Shown here: piece after piece, positions 12,548-23,658 of the stretch
Layout: each line of letters starts with the position of its first letter
How positions within the stretch are numbered: the first letter of the stretch is position 1
Assembly (NCBI GenBank): GCA_936432065.2
Contig: OW386287.2
Span: 188,231,729 to 188,295,728, forward strand
DNA length: 64,000 bases
Direction: 5' to 3'
From: Rutpela maculata
Taxonomy: Eukaryota > Arthropoda > Insecta > Coleoptera > Cerambycidae
Notes under the pieces: model-generated
The model's database searches: none
The model's input: the letters and a program-made list of their open reading frames with translations, nothing else
What the model was told of the DNA's origin: nothing
Made by a program: the position numbers and the translations under genes

Positions 12548-14535
12548 TGTAGCGGTCAACTTTTTAAGTATTCGTAAATTTCTATTAAAATCCGCTAAAT
12601 TACATTATTTTATATCTTCATTACCAAAATTACCTATTTTGTTAGTTTTACCAAAAAAAAAAAAAAATGTAACGCCGGCCCTGTCGGGCGTTTATTTGTT
12701 TATGAGTTAGCAAATTCCATAAAATACGTGGAAATGGCGGGTAAACTGCTACGCTGGAAGTCTTGCTCCAATAAGTGGGCAAGGTTATGACATAATGCCT
12801 AGTTGCCTTGGTTTAATATACCTAGCAGGGTATAATTTTGCTGTTAATTGTGGTTTCATCTGATGCCAGTCTACATCTTTGTGCTGCAACCATCCCCATA
12901 GTGTATACTACAATGTCCGGCAGTTGTTGTAGGTACATAAACATTTATTTTCCTACTTACGTTCATCAACGATTCCCGTTATCAAGGCCCTTGTCTTCTA
13001 TGATGCCGCTGGCAGTTTGCCGTCTTCTTAACATTTCCACCGGTAGTGAAGTGCGTATTTGTCACTTTGCATCCCACTAGATTCGTGGGCAGGTTATAAC
13101 TATTGCCTACCTGCTTTCGTCGTAAAAAACAGACAAAATAGTTTTCGCGAGTTCTACGTCTTGTTCATTCAAAACTCCTAAATATATTCCTTTAAACTAA
13201 CTTATGTAACATGTAAAAAGCTTTTTAAGAGCTTCTATTGTTGTACGATTTAGTTTATTACCTTGCTTTGGAATGCATAATTCTTGGTAATATATACTTA
13301 TTCATTCTTAGGCAGTTTGTAATATTTAAATTTATCTTAAAATGATCCGAATTGGCCGATTTCAAATCTATTATTTCTTACGTTTTTACAATTTACTTTT
13401 TGTCATTATGTTATATTTATGTCTGTCTCTCTTTGTGTACCTTTTATTTAAAATTTGTTTGTTATTACCGTTAGCACATATTTTTATTTGTCCACACCAT
13501 GTATCTCTCAATGCTCTAACGGTTTATCTATCTTTGTAATAAATTTTGTTATTGTTAAATATTTATTTTTTATTTCAAAAGTCCATTCGTTTTTTTTAAA
13601 TATAGTTTTTTATAAAATAGCCGGGCTATATTTATTGTCTCTTTTTGGGAATTTAATATAGATCCCTTTCAGAAAATAACCTCGTTATAATTGGGGGCCC
13701 CACGTTGGGCGCCAAGTATAATGTTGTTATTTTCTGAAAGAGAATTATCTTTATTAAAGTCTCCTAAAAGAGACAAAAGTATAACTCGGCCATTCTATAA
13801 AGAACTGTATTTTAAAAGCAAAATTCGTAAATAAAATAATGTACTTTTGAAATAAAAAAAGAACTATTTAAAAATAATAAAATCTATTGCAAATATAATA
13901 AACAGATATAGCACTGAGATATATAGACACAGGATGTAGGCAAATAAAATTGTGCAAACGGTTATAATATTACAAACAAATTTTAAATAAAATGTACACA
14001 AAGAGAGACAGACATAAATATAGCATAATGACAAAAAAAGGTAATTTGTAAAAACGTAAGAAATAGGAGATTGGAAATTGGCCAATTCGGAATATTATAA
14101 GATACATTTATATATTACAAACTGCCTAAGAATGAATAACTATATATTACCAAGAATTATGCATGCCAAGGCAAGGCAATAAACGTAACTAAGGCCCAGT
14201 TTTATAATATCGCATTAAACCGTGGAGTGCGGATTAAACTAAGGCCTTGAAAAAAAGTCTGTTTTATAATGCTGTAACCAAGGCAACTAGGCATTATGTA
14301 ATATTCATACTCTACTATTAGAGGAATATGTTTTGTCTCGCCATTGCTAAAGAATGTTTCCCGCGTTCTAGTATGAAATAATGTTAACAATGCTAATTCG
14401 TCCGACAGGGCCGGCGTTAAATATTTTTTTGGTAAAACTAACAAAATAGGTGATTTGGGTAATGAAGATATAAAATAATGTAATTTAGCGAATTTTAATA
14501 GAAATTTACGAATAAAAAGTTGACCGTTACTTGTG
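12548..14535. mobile_element. LTR-like inverted repeat folded around a tRNA-Lys primer site
   Basis: The left arm (12548 to about 13690) and right arm (13722 to about 14535) are imperfect reverse complements. Matched blocks include GCGGTCAACTTTTTAAGTAT with the mirror near 14515, the GCCTAGTTGCCTTGG block, TTAGGCAGTTTGTAATAT, and TCTGTCTCTCTTTGTGTAC. The left arm has several hundred extra bases (about 12830-13240). The ~30-bp loop is essentially a primer-binding site. No gag or pol coding sequence is present. It looks like two LTR-like copies in head-to-head orientation, as might come from self-integration of an LTR element, but LTR identity is inferred. Confidence 0.7.
13697..13714 (-). promoter_or_regulatory. 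tRNA-Lys1,2 primer-binding site at palindrome centre
   Basis: The minus strand reads TGGCGCCCAACGTGGGGC, the exact complement of the conserved 3' end of tRNA-Lys1,2. It lies at the symmetry centre of the surrounding inverted repeat, with no internal region beyond it. Confidence 0.75.
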
Positions 14536-16077
14536 CATAATATGTCACATAAAAAACTGAACCCCCTGAAAAAAATTACTTTTCTGACAGCAACCAATAC
14601 ATATAATTCAAGCCAATGCTTTTCGATAGCTGTAAAAACAGAGTATTTTTATAATATAAAATATAGAAGTAAAACCTAGATGAAATAAAATACCAAAGTT
14701 CGAACTTTACAAGATTTGTTATTCACAAACTATATGCACTTGTCCGACAAAAGGTTTTCTAGTATTTATGCGCGCGTCAAGAGGAGAATAAAGAAAATAT
14801 TATAAAAGAAATTGAGCCTTACCTAGAAATAAAAAAATATACAGTCAACTTAATTAGAAATTAGAAAAATAATAAAAAAGTTATTTAAAATATTTTAAAT
14901 GCTTTCTGTTTGTACCTAAATATCTCAAAACATATTGCACATAAACATAAAATACATAGATGCCTTTTCCCTGACACAGAGAAGAAGCGCAGATGACAAT
15001 CTGTCTCTTTTAATAAAAAATACTGCAGTGTTATAAAAATAAAGTATATGAAACAATCACTTTTTGATGGTAGAGCGTCTAATGTCAAATTCACTTGGTC
15101 ATACTCGAGTGGAAATTTATACACTCTGTATATCGAGTCATCAAAAATGGTTGAGGGTTGCAGCTATCGACTTTTAGTCCGCTCCATTTGCTGCTTCAAA
15201 TTGTGACTAACTTGGTGCGGCGAGAACGTAGAAAACTACAATATCGACAACCCTTTTTAATGACTGTACCAATAAACAATGAGATATCCTGAGTGCATAA
15301 AATTCTACCAATAGAATTCAACGTAAATACCCCACTGAACACTTTCATTTTTGAAGAAACTCCAGTCAATAAAGACTTTGTTAAAGATAGTGTTCCATTT
15401 GTCAACAAATATTTTATAATAACATTGAGGTTATGTACCTACCTTACTAAAATACTTTACAGCAGTTAGTCGTTTTAGAAAGTAGTCATATATCTTTAGT
15501 AGGATATATTTAACGTTACCTACTAGACTTGATAAAAATATTATTCTTCTAATACTGTTAGCAAATGCATAATTGCTTTTGAACTCGGGCTATAAGGTGA
15601 GGGCAAACATGAACGATCCTTTCTCTCTTTTTTTTTCAGTTTGTGTTAAGCGATATACTTATTTATTTCGTTTAGTTCCTGTCAAAATAACTAATAAAGA
15701 GATTTGTCACTCTTGAAGCTTTGTCAGTGGCACGGCCAGAAAATGGGGGGGGGGGGGTAGAACCGGCCTCCCAGAGAATGAGGAAAACTTTTCAGAAAAT
15801 GGTTGAAAACGGATGTGTATAGTTGGCATTAATTACAAAATATTTATTTGGATTCTGCTTTGTACTGATAGAGATTATGCTTGTTTATTTTTTGGTTCAT
15901 GGAAGACGGCTGGGGGGGGGGGGGGGGCTGCACGCCTGAGAACTTCGAAAAGGATATTTAGTCGAACATTATAAGCACCTCAAAGCAGGCCTGTAGCTAG
16001 AAAGTGCTTTCAGGGCGGGCCCGTAAAAGTCCGAAAAATTTTTTTGATGAGCGGGGGGGGGAGCAATTGAAAAACGA
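14536..16077. other. Non-coding, with long G runs
   Basis: No gene is recognised. Unbroken G runs of roughly 10-16 bases occur near 15745, 15913 and 16050, all on the plus strand, in otherwise AT-rich DNA. Confidence 0.5.
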
Positions 16078-16535
16078 ATACAACGTTATTGATCAGCATG
16101 CTCAAAATTTAATAAAATTTTGATGTATGGCTTTCGAATGACGCCCCTCTTAAAATTGCGTTTTTTAAATGTTGAATAATAATCAATTACTTGGAAACGA
16201 ATTGTTTTTTGGGAAAACTCATTCCCAATTTACGCTTTAAATTCACTTTTTCTAGCACTCAATGTCATTGATACTTTCAAGTTTTGTAGGCCAAGAATTT
16301 ACATTGATAAATTACCGAATTTGAAAGTATCTATGACATAGACTGGTAGAGAAAGTAAATTTAAAAAGAAAATGAGAAATTACTTTTTTTCGAAAAGCAA
16401 TTCATTTCCAAGTAATTGATTATTTAATGTTTAAAAAATGCAACTTTAAGGGGGGGGCGTAATTCAAAAACCATAAATCAAAATATTGTTAAATTTTGGA
16501 TAGAGGCTCTGAAGCATGCTGATCAATAATATTGC
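16078..16535. mobile_element. Small foldback element (~215-bp arms)
   Basis: The left arm (CGTTATTGATCAGCATGCTC, CCAAGTAATTGATT in mirror, CATTGATACTTTCAA) is repeated as its reverse complement in the right arm, ending GCATGCTGATCAATAA near 16535. The symmetry centre is near 16305. No coding sequence. Confidence 0.8.
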
Positions 16536-16914
16536 CTTAGTACTTTTGTAAAAAAAAATGCCAAATATGACTAAAATAAGTTTTGTTTTATTCAAAAAGG
16601 ACATAATACAGGTCTTTGATACCGACCCAAATTTGATTGAAATCAGTTTATTAATAACAGATATGGAGGGGGGAGCCATTAAAAGCGGGACACCTGTATA
16701 TAGTGATACTATGTAAAATAAATATTTTTTTCGCATTTTGACTGATAATACGCTATTTTACTAAATTCAAAATCGTTTAATAAAGTGGCACTTTACCACA
16801 TGAAAATGTCACTTTAATATACAATATCGGAAAGTTTTGCTTTTGGGATTGCCTAGTTTCAACGACTTAACCGACCGTCCACAATAAAGGCGTCTACCAG
16901 TACCTTAGCAGAGG
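16536..16914. other. Spacer, no gene seen
   Basis: AT-rich DNA between two elements. No gene, tRNA or repeat is recognised. Confidence 0.5.
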
Positions 16915-17794
16915 CACAGAAAAGAAAACTACCAGAAACGACACTTGGGCTTCACGCCAAAACTCCAATGCCGCCATTTTGTTGTTAGTACATCCGTCAG
17001 TTCATTTATTGTTTTAGGTTAAAACAATAAAATGCCGTAAATGACAGTCTGTGACATAATACCGAAATAAATTCTTAAAAGGTTTTAGTGTTATTGTGCT
17101 GGGTTAATAGTAATTTTTAATAGCGATATGAGTAAACGAGGTCGAACCGTTTGCGATGTTAAGGAATGTACAAGTAGTACGACAGGAAAAGACATTAGTT
17201 TATTTAGGTTTCCTAAGGATTCCCTCCCGAAGGTATTTTATTATTGATGTAAATTATAAGATATTTCCAAGTAATTGTGAATCTTTCTTCTTTTAAGATC
17301 CGTATTGTGGTTGGAAGCATGCGTTCGTGGGGATTTGGCAAGTAAAAGTTCAGCCGAACTTTATAACAATTTTAAGTTGTGCGCACGACAAATATGTATC
17401 AAAATAGATTGCTACTAACAGCACTACCTACTATTTTTCCTCAATTTGGTAGTTTAAACAGAAAAAAAATATATTTCCCCAGAACGACCTCCCAGTAAGA
17501 AATTACAGATTTTCTCAGGCAAGATATTGTATTGATTTTAATACATTTTGTGACTTTATATTAAGAATACTATTGTTCGTAGAGACAATTTTATCCAGTT
17601 TACTTTAATAGTTTTAATACCCATTATAAATAGAATTCTTATTCGAATAACGTAATTGTATTCAGCCTGTGTAGTTTGTTTATAAACATTCTGTTTAAAT
17701 TTCCCGCCAAAATTACCAACAAAATGGCGAAGGTCACAAAAAAACATCAAAGGCGGTGCTGAGAGTGCCGCTTCTGGTAGTTCCTTATTCTGTG
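16915..17794 (+). mobile_element. P-like, THAP-carrying TIR element (truncated)
   Basis: The element begins CACAGAAAAGAAAACTACCA and ends with the reverse complement of CACAGAATAAGGAACTACCA. The similarity continues inward (AGAAACGACACT versus AGAAGCGGCACT, then GCCGCCATTTTGTTG versus TCGCCATTTTGTTGG). The 7-bp word GCAGAGG directly flanks both ends (16908-16914 and 17795-17801), a convincing target-site duplication. A THAP-domain remnant lies inside. P-element transposases carry an N-terminal THAP domain and make 8-bp duplications, so a P-like origin fits apart from the one-base difference. No catalytic transposase region is left. Confidence 0.75.
17128..17480 (+). pseudogene. Broken THAP zinc-finger domain gene
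   Basis: THAP domains are ~90-residue C2CH DNA-binding fingers found in host factors and at the N-terminus of P-element transposases. Exon 1 (17128-17232) reads MSKRGRTVCDVKECTSS, then ISLFRFPKD, giving the first two zinc cysteines and the FPKD motif. A 65-bp intron (GTATTT...TTTTAAG, 17233-17297) follows. Exon 2 carries LWLEACVRGDL and LYNNFKLCARQ in a frame shifted by one base from exon 1. The end (LLLTALPTIFP, cf. the domain-closing PTIF) is in yet another frame. The final histidine of C2CH is not seen (CARQ in place of the usual CxxH), and part of the loop is missing. At least two frame disruptions mean it is not functional. It lies within the 16915-17794 inverted repeats, so it is a transposon gene rather than a host THAP gene. 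Confidence 0.8.
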
Positions 17795-17931
17795 GCAGAG
17801 GCAAAGTGTGACACGCCCCTTAATGTACATCATTGCTTGTTTCGCTCTCGCTTGCTCTTATTGCCGCACCAAATCAAACGTTTCCCGATACTGTATAGTA
17901 ATGTCAATGTTACTAAAAACAGTTTGACAGA

Positions 17932-18060
17932 AAATATTTCATATACCTTCTCGTATTTTTCCTTGGATTTTAAAGGAAGTAAGCTCGAAGATGCTTCTCG
18001 AGCGGCATTTAAAATGTCTTCAGAACAATTTTCTAAATTGTTTTCAGTAGCAAGACTCAT
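17932..18060 (-). pseudogene. N-terminal fragment of tyrosine recombinase
   Basis: The minus strand reads MSLATENN, then SEDILNAAREASSS, LLPLKSKEKYEKVYEIF. This aligns with the start of the intact recombinase at 43668 (MSLNDSES, ITQAAASATASLLPEKSKSQYERAYKLF). Homology stops at codon 43, where the sequence runs into the element's terminal inverted repeat, so the core and catalytic regions are absent. The start codon, and hence the promoter-proximal sequence, is kept. Confidence 0.8.
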
Positions 18061-18251
18061 TTTTATAATTAATATATAACTTAGAATCAATTCGACTCAC
18101 AAAAATTATACTTAACTGTTATTATATAAATAAACAAAGCCTTGTCAGTTACTAGGTTACGGAAATCCTACACAAGTACCTGCTATGAACTTTTTTAAAT
18201 TTCAAACTTTGTAAACACAAAATGCGAAAAAATAGTATAAACAAATCTCGT

Positions 18252-18318
18252 AAGAAAAGCAGTTTTACTAAACTCGTATAGTTTTCGAGTTACTTCGTTT
18301 AGTAAAACTTTGCTTTTA
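18252..18318. repeat. Hairpin at the recombinase-element end
   Basis: AAAAGCAGTTTTACTAAACT pairs with TTTAGTAAAACTTTGCTTTT across a loop that itself contains CTCG...CGAG. It is followed by AACTTGTTGTTTAATGTAC, which resembles the sequence after the hairpin at 45003-45109. Confidence 0.8.
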
Positions 18319-18383
18319 TTAACTTGTTGTTTAATGTACTATTTCTGTCAAATTGTTTTAATGACACTGACATTACTATTAGT

Positions 18384-19615
18384 CCAGTCAACGGAGCGCC
18401 AAAATGACCAAAATCTCTAATTTGAGTGCTAATGAATGGATTTTGATGAAACCGTGTACAATGTGTTTGTAATGACGTTAATAAAATAGTTAAAAAAAAG
18501 ATTAGAGTAGAAAATGATCGGGATATCACGTGTTCCGCAACTTGTAGAATTAAGTCAAAAATGAAAAAAACACCCATATATTTGCCTTTTTTGGTAGATG
18601 TTTTTACTCTACTGATTTTTTTCGGAAAATCAGTAAAAGTTGAAAAAAAAAATCTGAAAAAATTCAAGTGAATGTATCATCGAAATACAAGACTTTTTTA
18701 TTTGCAACTTTTCTGTAAAGTGCGTTTTCACCGGATTTTTCCGGAAAAACATTTGAAATTGTAACGCTTTAAAAATAAGTCATTTAAAAATTTGCAAAAA
18801 TTCAGACACGTGCATTGAGGCCTTCTAAACAGTTTTTGTCTCTTGGAATTTTTTTGTAATTTGCTAATTTTCCGAGTTACAGGCAGTTTTTCACGATAAA
18901 TAATGTACTACATTTTTTGCCCATTAAAAATTTTTTCCGGAAAACTTCACATTATCAATTTAAAAATTATATTAAACCTTTAAAAATGGTATAACTAGAT
19001 GGGTTTCATATTTTTTTATAATAATACGTAATAATATATAATACGCAATATTTAAAAAATGTTGTACATTATCTATCGTGACAAACTGCCTGTAACTCGG
19101 AAAATTAGTAAGTTACAAAAAAATTCAGAGACAAAAAATGTTTAGAAGGCCTCTGCATACGTCTGAATTTTTCCAAATTTTTAAATTGTATATATTTAAA
19201 GCATTACAATTTCAAAAGAAAGGGATAGTTTTTCATGTTTTTCCGGAAAAACTCGGTGAAGACGCACTTTACAGAAAAATTGCAAATAAAAAAATCTTGT
19301 ATTTCGATGATACATTCACTTGAATTTTTTCAGATTTTTCTTTCAACTTTTACATTTCCCTCCTCCACTTTTAGGAATTTTTCGAAAAGATTCACAAGGG
19401 TAAAAACATCTTATTCTGGGCCAAAAAAAAAGGTAAATATATATATTTTTTTTCATTTTTGACCTAATTCTACAAGGTACGAAACCCGTGATAAAACCCT
19501 CCCATCATTTCCTACTCTAATATTTTTTTCAACTTTTTTATCAACGTCATTACAAACACATTGCACAAGATTTCATCAAAATTCATTCATTAGCACTCAA
19601 GTTAGGTGACTGGAC
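18384..19615. mobile_element. Palindromic element, family A copy 1
   Basis: Ends read AGTCCAGTCAAC and, in reverse complement, AGTCCAGTCACC. The arms mirror each other nearly throughout (AATGACGTTAATAAAA, GATTAGAGTAGAAAATGATC, GAATTAAGTCAAAAATGA, CCGAGTTACAGGCAGTTTTT), with the centre near 19010. A related copy is at 31424-32465. No gene; short open frames inside are by-products of the palindrome. Confidence 0.85.
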
Positions 19616-20892
19616 TATATACTGTAAAGTGACCCATTACTGTACGGGGGCATTAATATAGTACAAATACGGAAAAATGATTACTGTAAGGGAATTACTC
19701 ATGAATTAAGGAACAATGGATATATCGCTCGAACTATGCGGAGTAGCGATTTATCAATGTCCTTAATTCTCGATTACTTTCCGTGGCAATCAGATTTTCG
19801 CCCAAAACAATTTTGTCCATTGAAAAGTCAACCTCTTGCGTATTTGCCCCTTGCTATTTCCTTATTGTCCATTCTGACCAATTAGAACATAAATAATTTC
19901 TACAAAATGTTACTCACCTGTATATACTTAACAGTCGCTAAAAAAGAGAAAAAGGATATTGTTCGTGTTTACTACCTTTACACATTTGATCATTTTTAAT
20001 CCCAGCAAATCTGTATAAATGAAAAACAAAATATATAAAATTAATATCTAGCAATCTAGGAACACCCTGTGGCTAAGTATCACCAAATTCAAAGCGGAGT
20101 ATTTCACTGAATTATGTTCATTTTGGCTAACGGAACTGGATTCTGTCAATTGTTCATTCACACCTAACATACATCAGGATTCCAGGGCTTATTTACAACC
20201 AGGAATTTATATTCATATTCTCATGATTCAGTTGTTCTCTTATAATATATGCAGCAAAATATTAAAGCCAAGACGCACATAAGATCAAATAACGAATATT
20301 AAAATTTCTATTACAAACAAAAACATGTTCAAAAATGCACCAGCATAATCTCAAACCAAAAAGTTATATTGACATTTTCCATCGACAGTGAGTTTTCACC
20401 GTGTATTCAACATAAAACTATAAATCGCTTTTCAAATTTTTCTGTTGATACAATATGGCGCGTAAAATTTATCTAGTAGATAAAATTACAAGCAATATGC
20501 CCATTTATATTTATTAATTCTTATGAGAGTCACTATGAGTATTCCCTTTTTAATCAGTTTATTGTTTATTTAGCGTTAACGCTACCGAGGCCAATCACAG
20601 ACGACAGGAGACAAGCTATCTAAAACCTGAAAATTTTGCCGAACCTTTTTAGACAAAGAGAAAACTTCGCCTTCGTATGAAAAAATTTTCCCATTCGATT
20701 TTTTTTGCATATTCACGTTCGGGACATACCCCTGAATAAGAATCAAGAGTTTGCCGGACGAAAATCTGGTTCCAATTTGTTTAAACTAATTTTTTTTAAA
20801 CAAATTGCAAAAATGCATTTAATTAATTTATTGTGAAATATTCTCCCTACCACTCATGCTTTTAAATTCTATCTATAAAAATTTTCTCTGTC
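19616..20892. other. Non-coding spacer
   Basis: No gene or recognisable element over about 1.3 kb. The 10-bp palindrome GCGTTAACGC occurs near 20574. Confidence 0.5.
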
Positions 20893-20997
20893 TACGTTGC
20901 CAAAAGTAACATAATTCGTGTACAGTTGACAGAGCGCTTTAGCGCGGGGAGTTTAATCTATGACAACAAACTGTCAAATTACACGAATATTACTTTT
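20893..20997. repeat. ~105-bp imperfect hairpin
   Basis: AAAAGTAACATAATTCGTGT at the left pairs with ACACGAATATTACTTTT at the right. The inner stem is ACAGTTGACA with TGTCAAATT, and the loop includes AGCGCTTTAGCGC. It is similar in scale to the hairpins at 18252, 45003, 47725, 49542 and 52635. Confidence 0.75.
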
Positions 20998-21135
20998 ATC
21001 TTAAAAAATAAGATATAATTTAAAGGTGCGAGAGGTATCTGGGGAAAATATTCAATGGCTAAATTAATTAAATAAAACGTATCTTTAATATTAAGTTTTG
21101 CAGTTAATAGCCTCCATCATTTATGTCACATAAAG

Positions 21136-21376
21136 ATTTTCTCGAATCCTCTCATTTATTGGCCACATCAACCGGAGACAGGAAAATATAGAACGGTTGA
21201 TAGTTCCAAGGAAAACCAGATGGGAAGAGGCGAAGGGAACGCCCTCCAAAGCGTTGGGCTAATGTCACCAAGGAGCTAATGGGAAAGAGTATCAATGAGG
21301 TTGTGCTCCTAACAGACAACCGCGACAGATGGCGTGATGTCACTAGGCGCGCTACACAGCAAGTGGAGGCCAATTA
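21136..21376 (+). pseudogene. C-terminal tail of a non-LTR retrotransposon polyprotein
   Basis: The reading GHINRRQENIERLIVPRKTR, then (after a +1/-1 shift) GRPSKRWANVTKELMGKSI and DNRDRWRDVTRRA, ending at a stop near 21376, matches the well-known end of non-LTR ORF2 proteins (GH..RR, GRP..RW, DR.RWR). The downstream GTGAATAAGAAGAAG is typical of a 3' end of such elements. RT and endonuclease parts are absent (5' truncation), and the frameshift makes it a relic. The clade cannot be fixed from this piece. Confidence 0.7.
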
Positions 21377-22350
21377 GAATAATTTTCATGGATCACAAAA
21401 TGTTTGGAAAGACGCTGTGAATAAGAAGAAGCACTTGAGTGGTATGGCAGTATTTATGTTTTATGATAAAAGAATACAGAAAAAACAGCTTTTATGCTAT
21501 AATGGATTTTGGCACTTTGAAAATTACATGTCTGGCTTTGTATGACGATCCCTTCCATTCCCTGAAGGGGGTATGGCACCTTACCTTAGCCGGGAAAGGA
21601 AGATAAGTATCAATAGTGTCAAGCGGCATATGTCACTGATCAACGTTAATTTGATAAGCTTTTGTGAAAATTATTTTGAATTACCCGGTATAAATTTAAA
21701 TGCCGATAGGATCTGATGCATGCACTGCTGTGCATTTATTATTTTACGCCTAGCATATGTGAAAATGAATCATATTAACTCTAAAAATATGATCGAAAGT
21801 AATGTTTATCGTCCCTTGGGCCGCTAAAGTCATAACAACACGTTTTTGTTGTTTTTCCCAATCTAGACACCGTCATTTCCATACTTTGACCGTTTCACAT
21901 AATTTTTCATTAAAAGTCTGTTAAAACCAAAGTTTGGAATCAAAACAGACAAAAGATTTTTGTTATATTTTTTCTTTTTTTTGTTTAATGCTAGTTGAAA
22001 AACAGTTGTACGTCACACATGCAGAAAACGCATTCGCTTCGCTCGCTCGTGCAGCTAATATCTGTGGGCTACTAATACCCACTTTCTGTCTTTGTGACAC
22101 AATATACTAAATACTCCTTTCCTAACTAAGGTATAATTTCTGACAACGTTCGAATTTTTCTCCAGCTCTTAAACCAACTCATAGCCTAAATAATACAGCG
22201 TTAATGAACGCACCAACACATTCACTGTACAGGTATGGCAGATGGCTCTTCTTCATTTGCGACATTTAATCGCAAGCTTGTGGTTTTCCACGTGACTTTG
22301 ATTATACACTTTTTGTGTTATGGGCTCCCGCTCTATTATTCACCTATTAT
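21377..22350. other. Non-coding spacer
   Basis: No gene seen. A GC-rich word CGCTTCGCTCGCTCG near 22034 resembles the loop of the hairpin at 45003-45109, but no long stem surrounds it. Confidence 0.4.
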
Positions 22351-22364
22351 TACCATAATATTTG

Positions 22365-22382
22365 GCCCCACGTTGGGCGCCA
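22365..22382 (-). promoter_or_regulatory. tRNA-Lys1,2 primer-binding site
   Basis: The minus strand reads TGGCGCCCAACGTGGGGC, an exact match to the complement of the tRNA-Lys1,2 3' end. Confidence 0.7.
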
Positions 22383-22399
22383 AATAATACCATATTATT

Positions 22400-22417
22400 T
22401 GGCGCCCAACGTGGCGC
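22400..22417 (+). promoter_or_regulatory. tRNA-Lys1,2 primer-binding site, one mismatch
   Basis: The plus strand reads TGGCGCCCAACGTGGCGC, pointing away from the site at 22365-22382 and separated from it by 17 bp. The two face each other head-to-head in a local palindrome. Confidence 0.65.
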
Positions 22418-23080
22418 CAAATAATATGGTTCCTTATCTTATCCCTACTTTTCACTTTCTCTGTTTTCTACCAATTTAATATAGTTTAATTGTTATAGGA
22501 ATACGATAAGTTACATATTATTGTGATTTTATAAGTTTCGTATTTGAATTTTCTCTTTATATCAGGGTTCTTGGTGGATTGCTAGTTCAATATGTTAATT
22601 TATTTTATTATAAATTTAAATTTAACTGATATAAAGAATCTGTTTGAAATGAACTTAAATTTATAAAATAAATTAAAATATTGAACTAGAAATCCACCAA
22701 GAACCCTGAGATAAAGAGCAACACTGTCTTTACAAAAGTTGCTAGCAGTGTTGCTGTTTATCTCATTGTTCTTGGTGGATTGCTAGTTCAATATATTAAT
22801 TTATTTCATTAAAGTTTAAATTTAAATAATATAAAGAATCTGTTTGAAATTAACTTAAATGTATAATAACATAAATTAATATATTGAACTAGCAATCCAC
22901 CAAGAACCCCGAGATAAAGAGCAACACTGTCTTTAGAAAATTCAAATAGGAAACTTATAAAATCACAATAATATGTAACTTATCGCATTCCTATAATAAT
23001 TAAACTACATTAATTATTAATGGTAGAAAACAGAGAAAGTGAAAAGTAGGGATAAGATAAGGAACCATATTATGATCAGT

Positions 23081-23658
23081 TTCGTCTGTAACTTTACCTA
23101 CTAAATTCATTTCCAGTTTTCGCTCTTAGTTATTACTGTTATTAGTAACACACAAAGAAGCGATTTACAGGTTTATGTTATAACCTGGCGAACGCTTTAA
23201 ATAAGTTTACAATTTTTTCGAATATTCTGTAGCCAGGACTGCCAATATACTCATTTATATGGCATATTAAAATGATATTGCTTATCGATCCAATTACACA
23301 ATTTTCCCAAAATTTTGCTACAGTAGGTACAATACTTAACATAGAAAAGGTACAAAAAGGTTTTAAAAACTAAAGAAAATACCTTCAGGTAAGATAATAC
23401 GCGAAACGGACATACAAAATAACTTGTGCACAATAAGCACAATAAATTATATATAAAATAAAATATTTGAGCTTTAAATAAAATGGCACTTCGCCTAATA
23501 AATATTACAACCTATTTTTGTTAATAGTACGAACGTTTTTTTAGTTTTGTCAAAAAACACCCAAGACAATCCAAGAAGCGAGAGATTTTGACACAGACCT
23601 ATACATATGCAATATAAATGCGTTCGTTAACGTAATGCTATCTCCCTTTAATAATCTC
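23081..23658. other. Probable 3' flank/UTR of the coiled-coil gene
   Basis: AT-rich DNA after the stop codon of the minus-strand gene. No separate gene is recognised and I cannot place the transcript end confidently. Confidence 0.35.

Larger units (their letters stand above)
17897..18377 (-). mobile_element. Deletion derivative of a tyrosine-recombinase TIR element
   Basis: Inverted ends of about 40 bp are seen: AGTAATGTCAATGTTACTAA at 17897 and, in reverse complement from 18377, AGTAATGTCAGTGTCATTAA, both continuing into TTTGACAGAAA. The dinucleotide AT flanks both sides. Read on the minus strand the order is terminus, AACTTGTT motif in mirror, hairpin (18252-18318), ~190 bp leader, start codon at 18060, 43 recombinase-like codons, then directly the other terminus. 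The rest of the gene is deleted. This ties the recombinase family to an element with terminal inverted repeats. Confidence 0.75.
22360..23080. mobile_element. Nested palindrome with two opposed tRNA-Lys primer sites
   Basis: The sequence CCATATTATTTGGCGCC begins an arm (about 22390-22560: GGTTCCTTATCTTATCC, CTACTTTTCACTTTCTCTG, ATTGTTATAGGAATACGATA) that returns in reverse complement at about 22935-23080. Between them are two further hairpins built from GGTTCTTGGTGGATTGCTAG and its complement (22566-22705 and 22769-22913), separated by a smaller hairpin (CAACACTG...CAGTGTTG). No coding sequence. The design matches 12548-14535: LTR-like arms with primer sites at the edge or centre, and no internal genes. 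Confidence 0.75.

Noticed and set aside
14202..14597. 131-codon open frame on the minus strand
   Set aside because: Lies wholly inside an inverted-repeat arm and has no recognisable domain.
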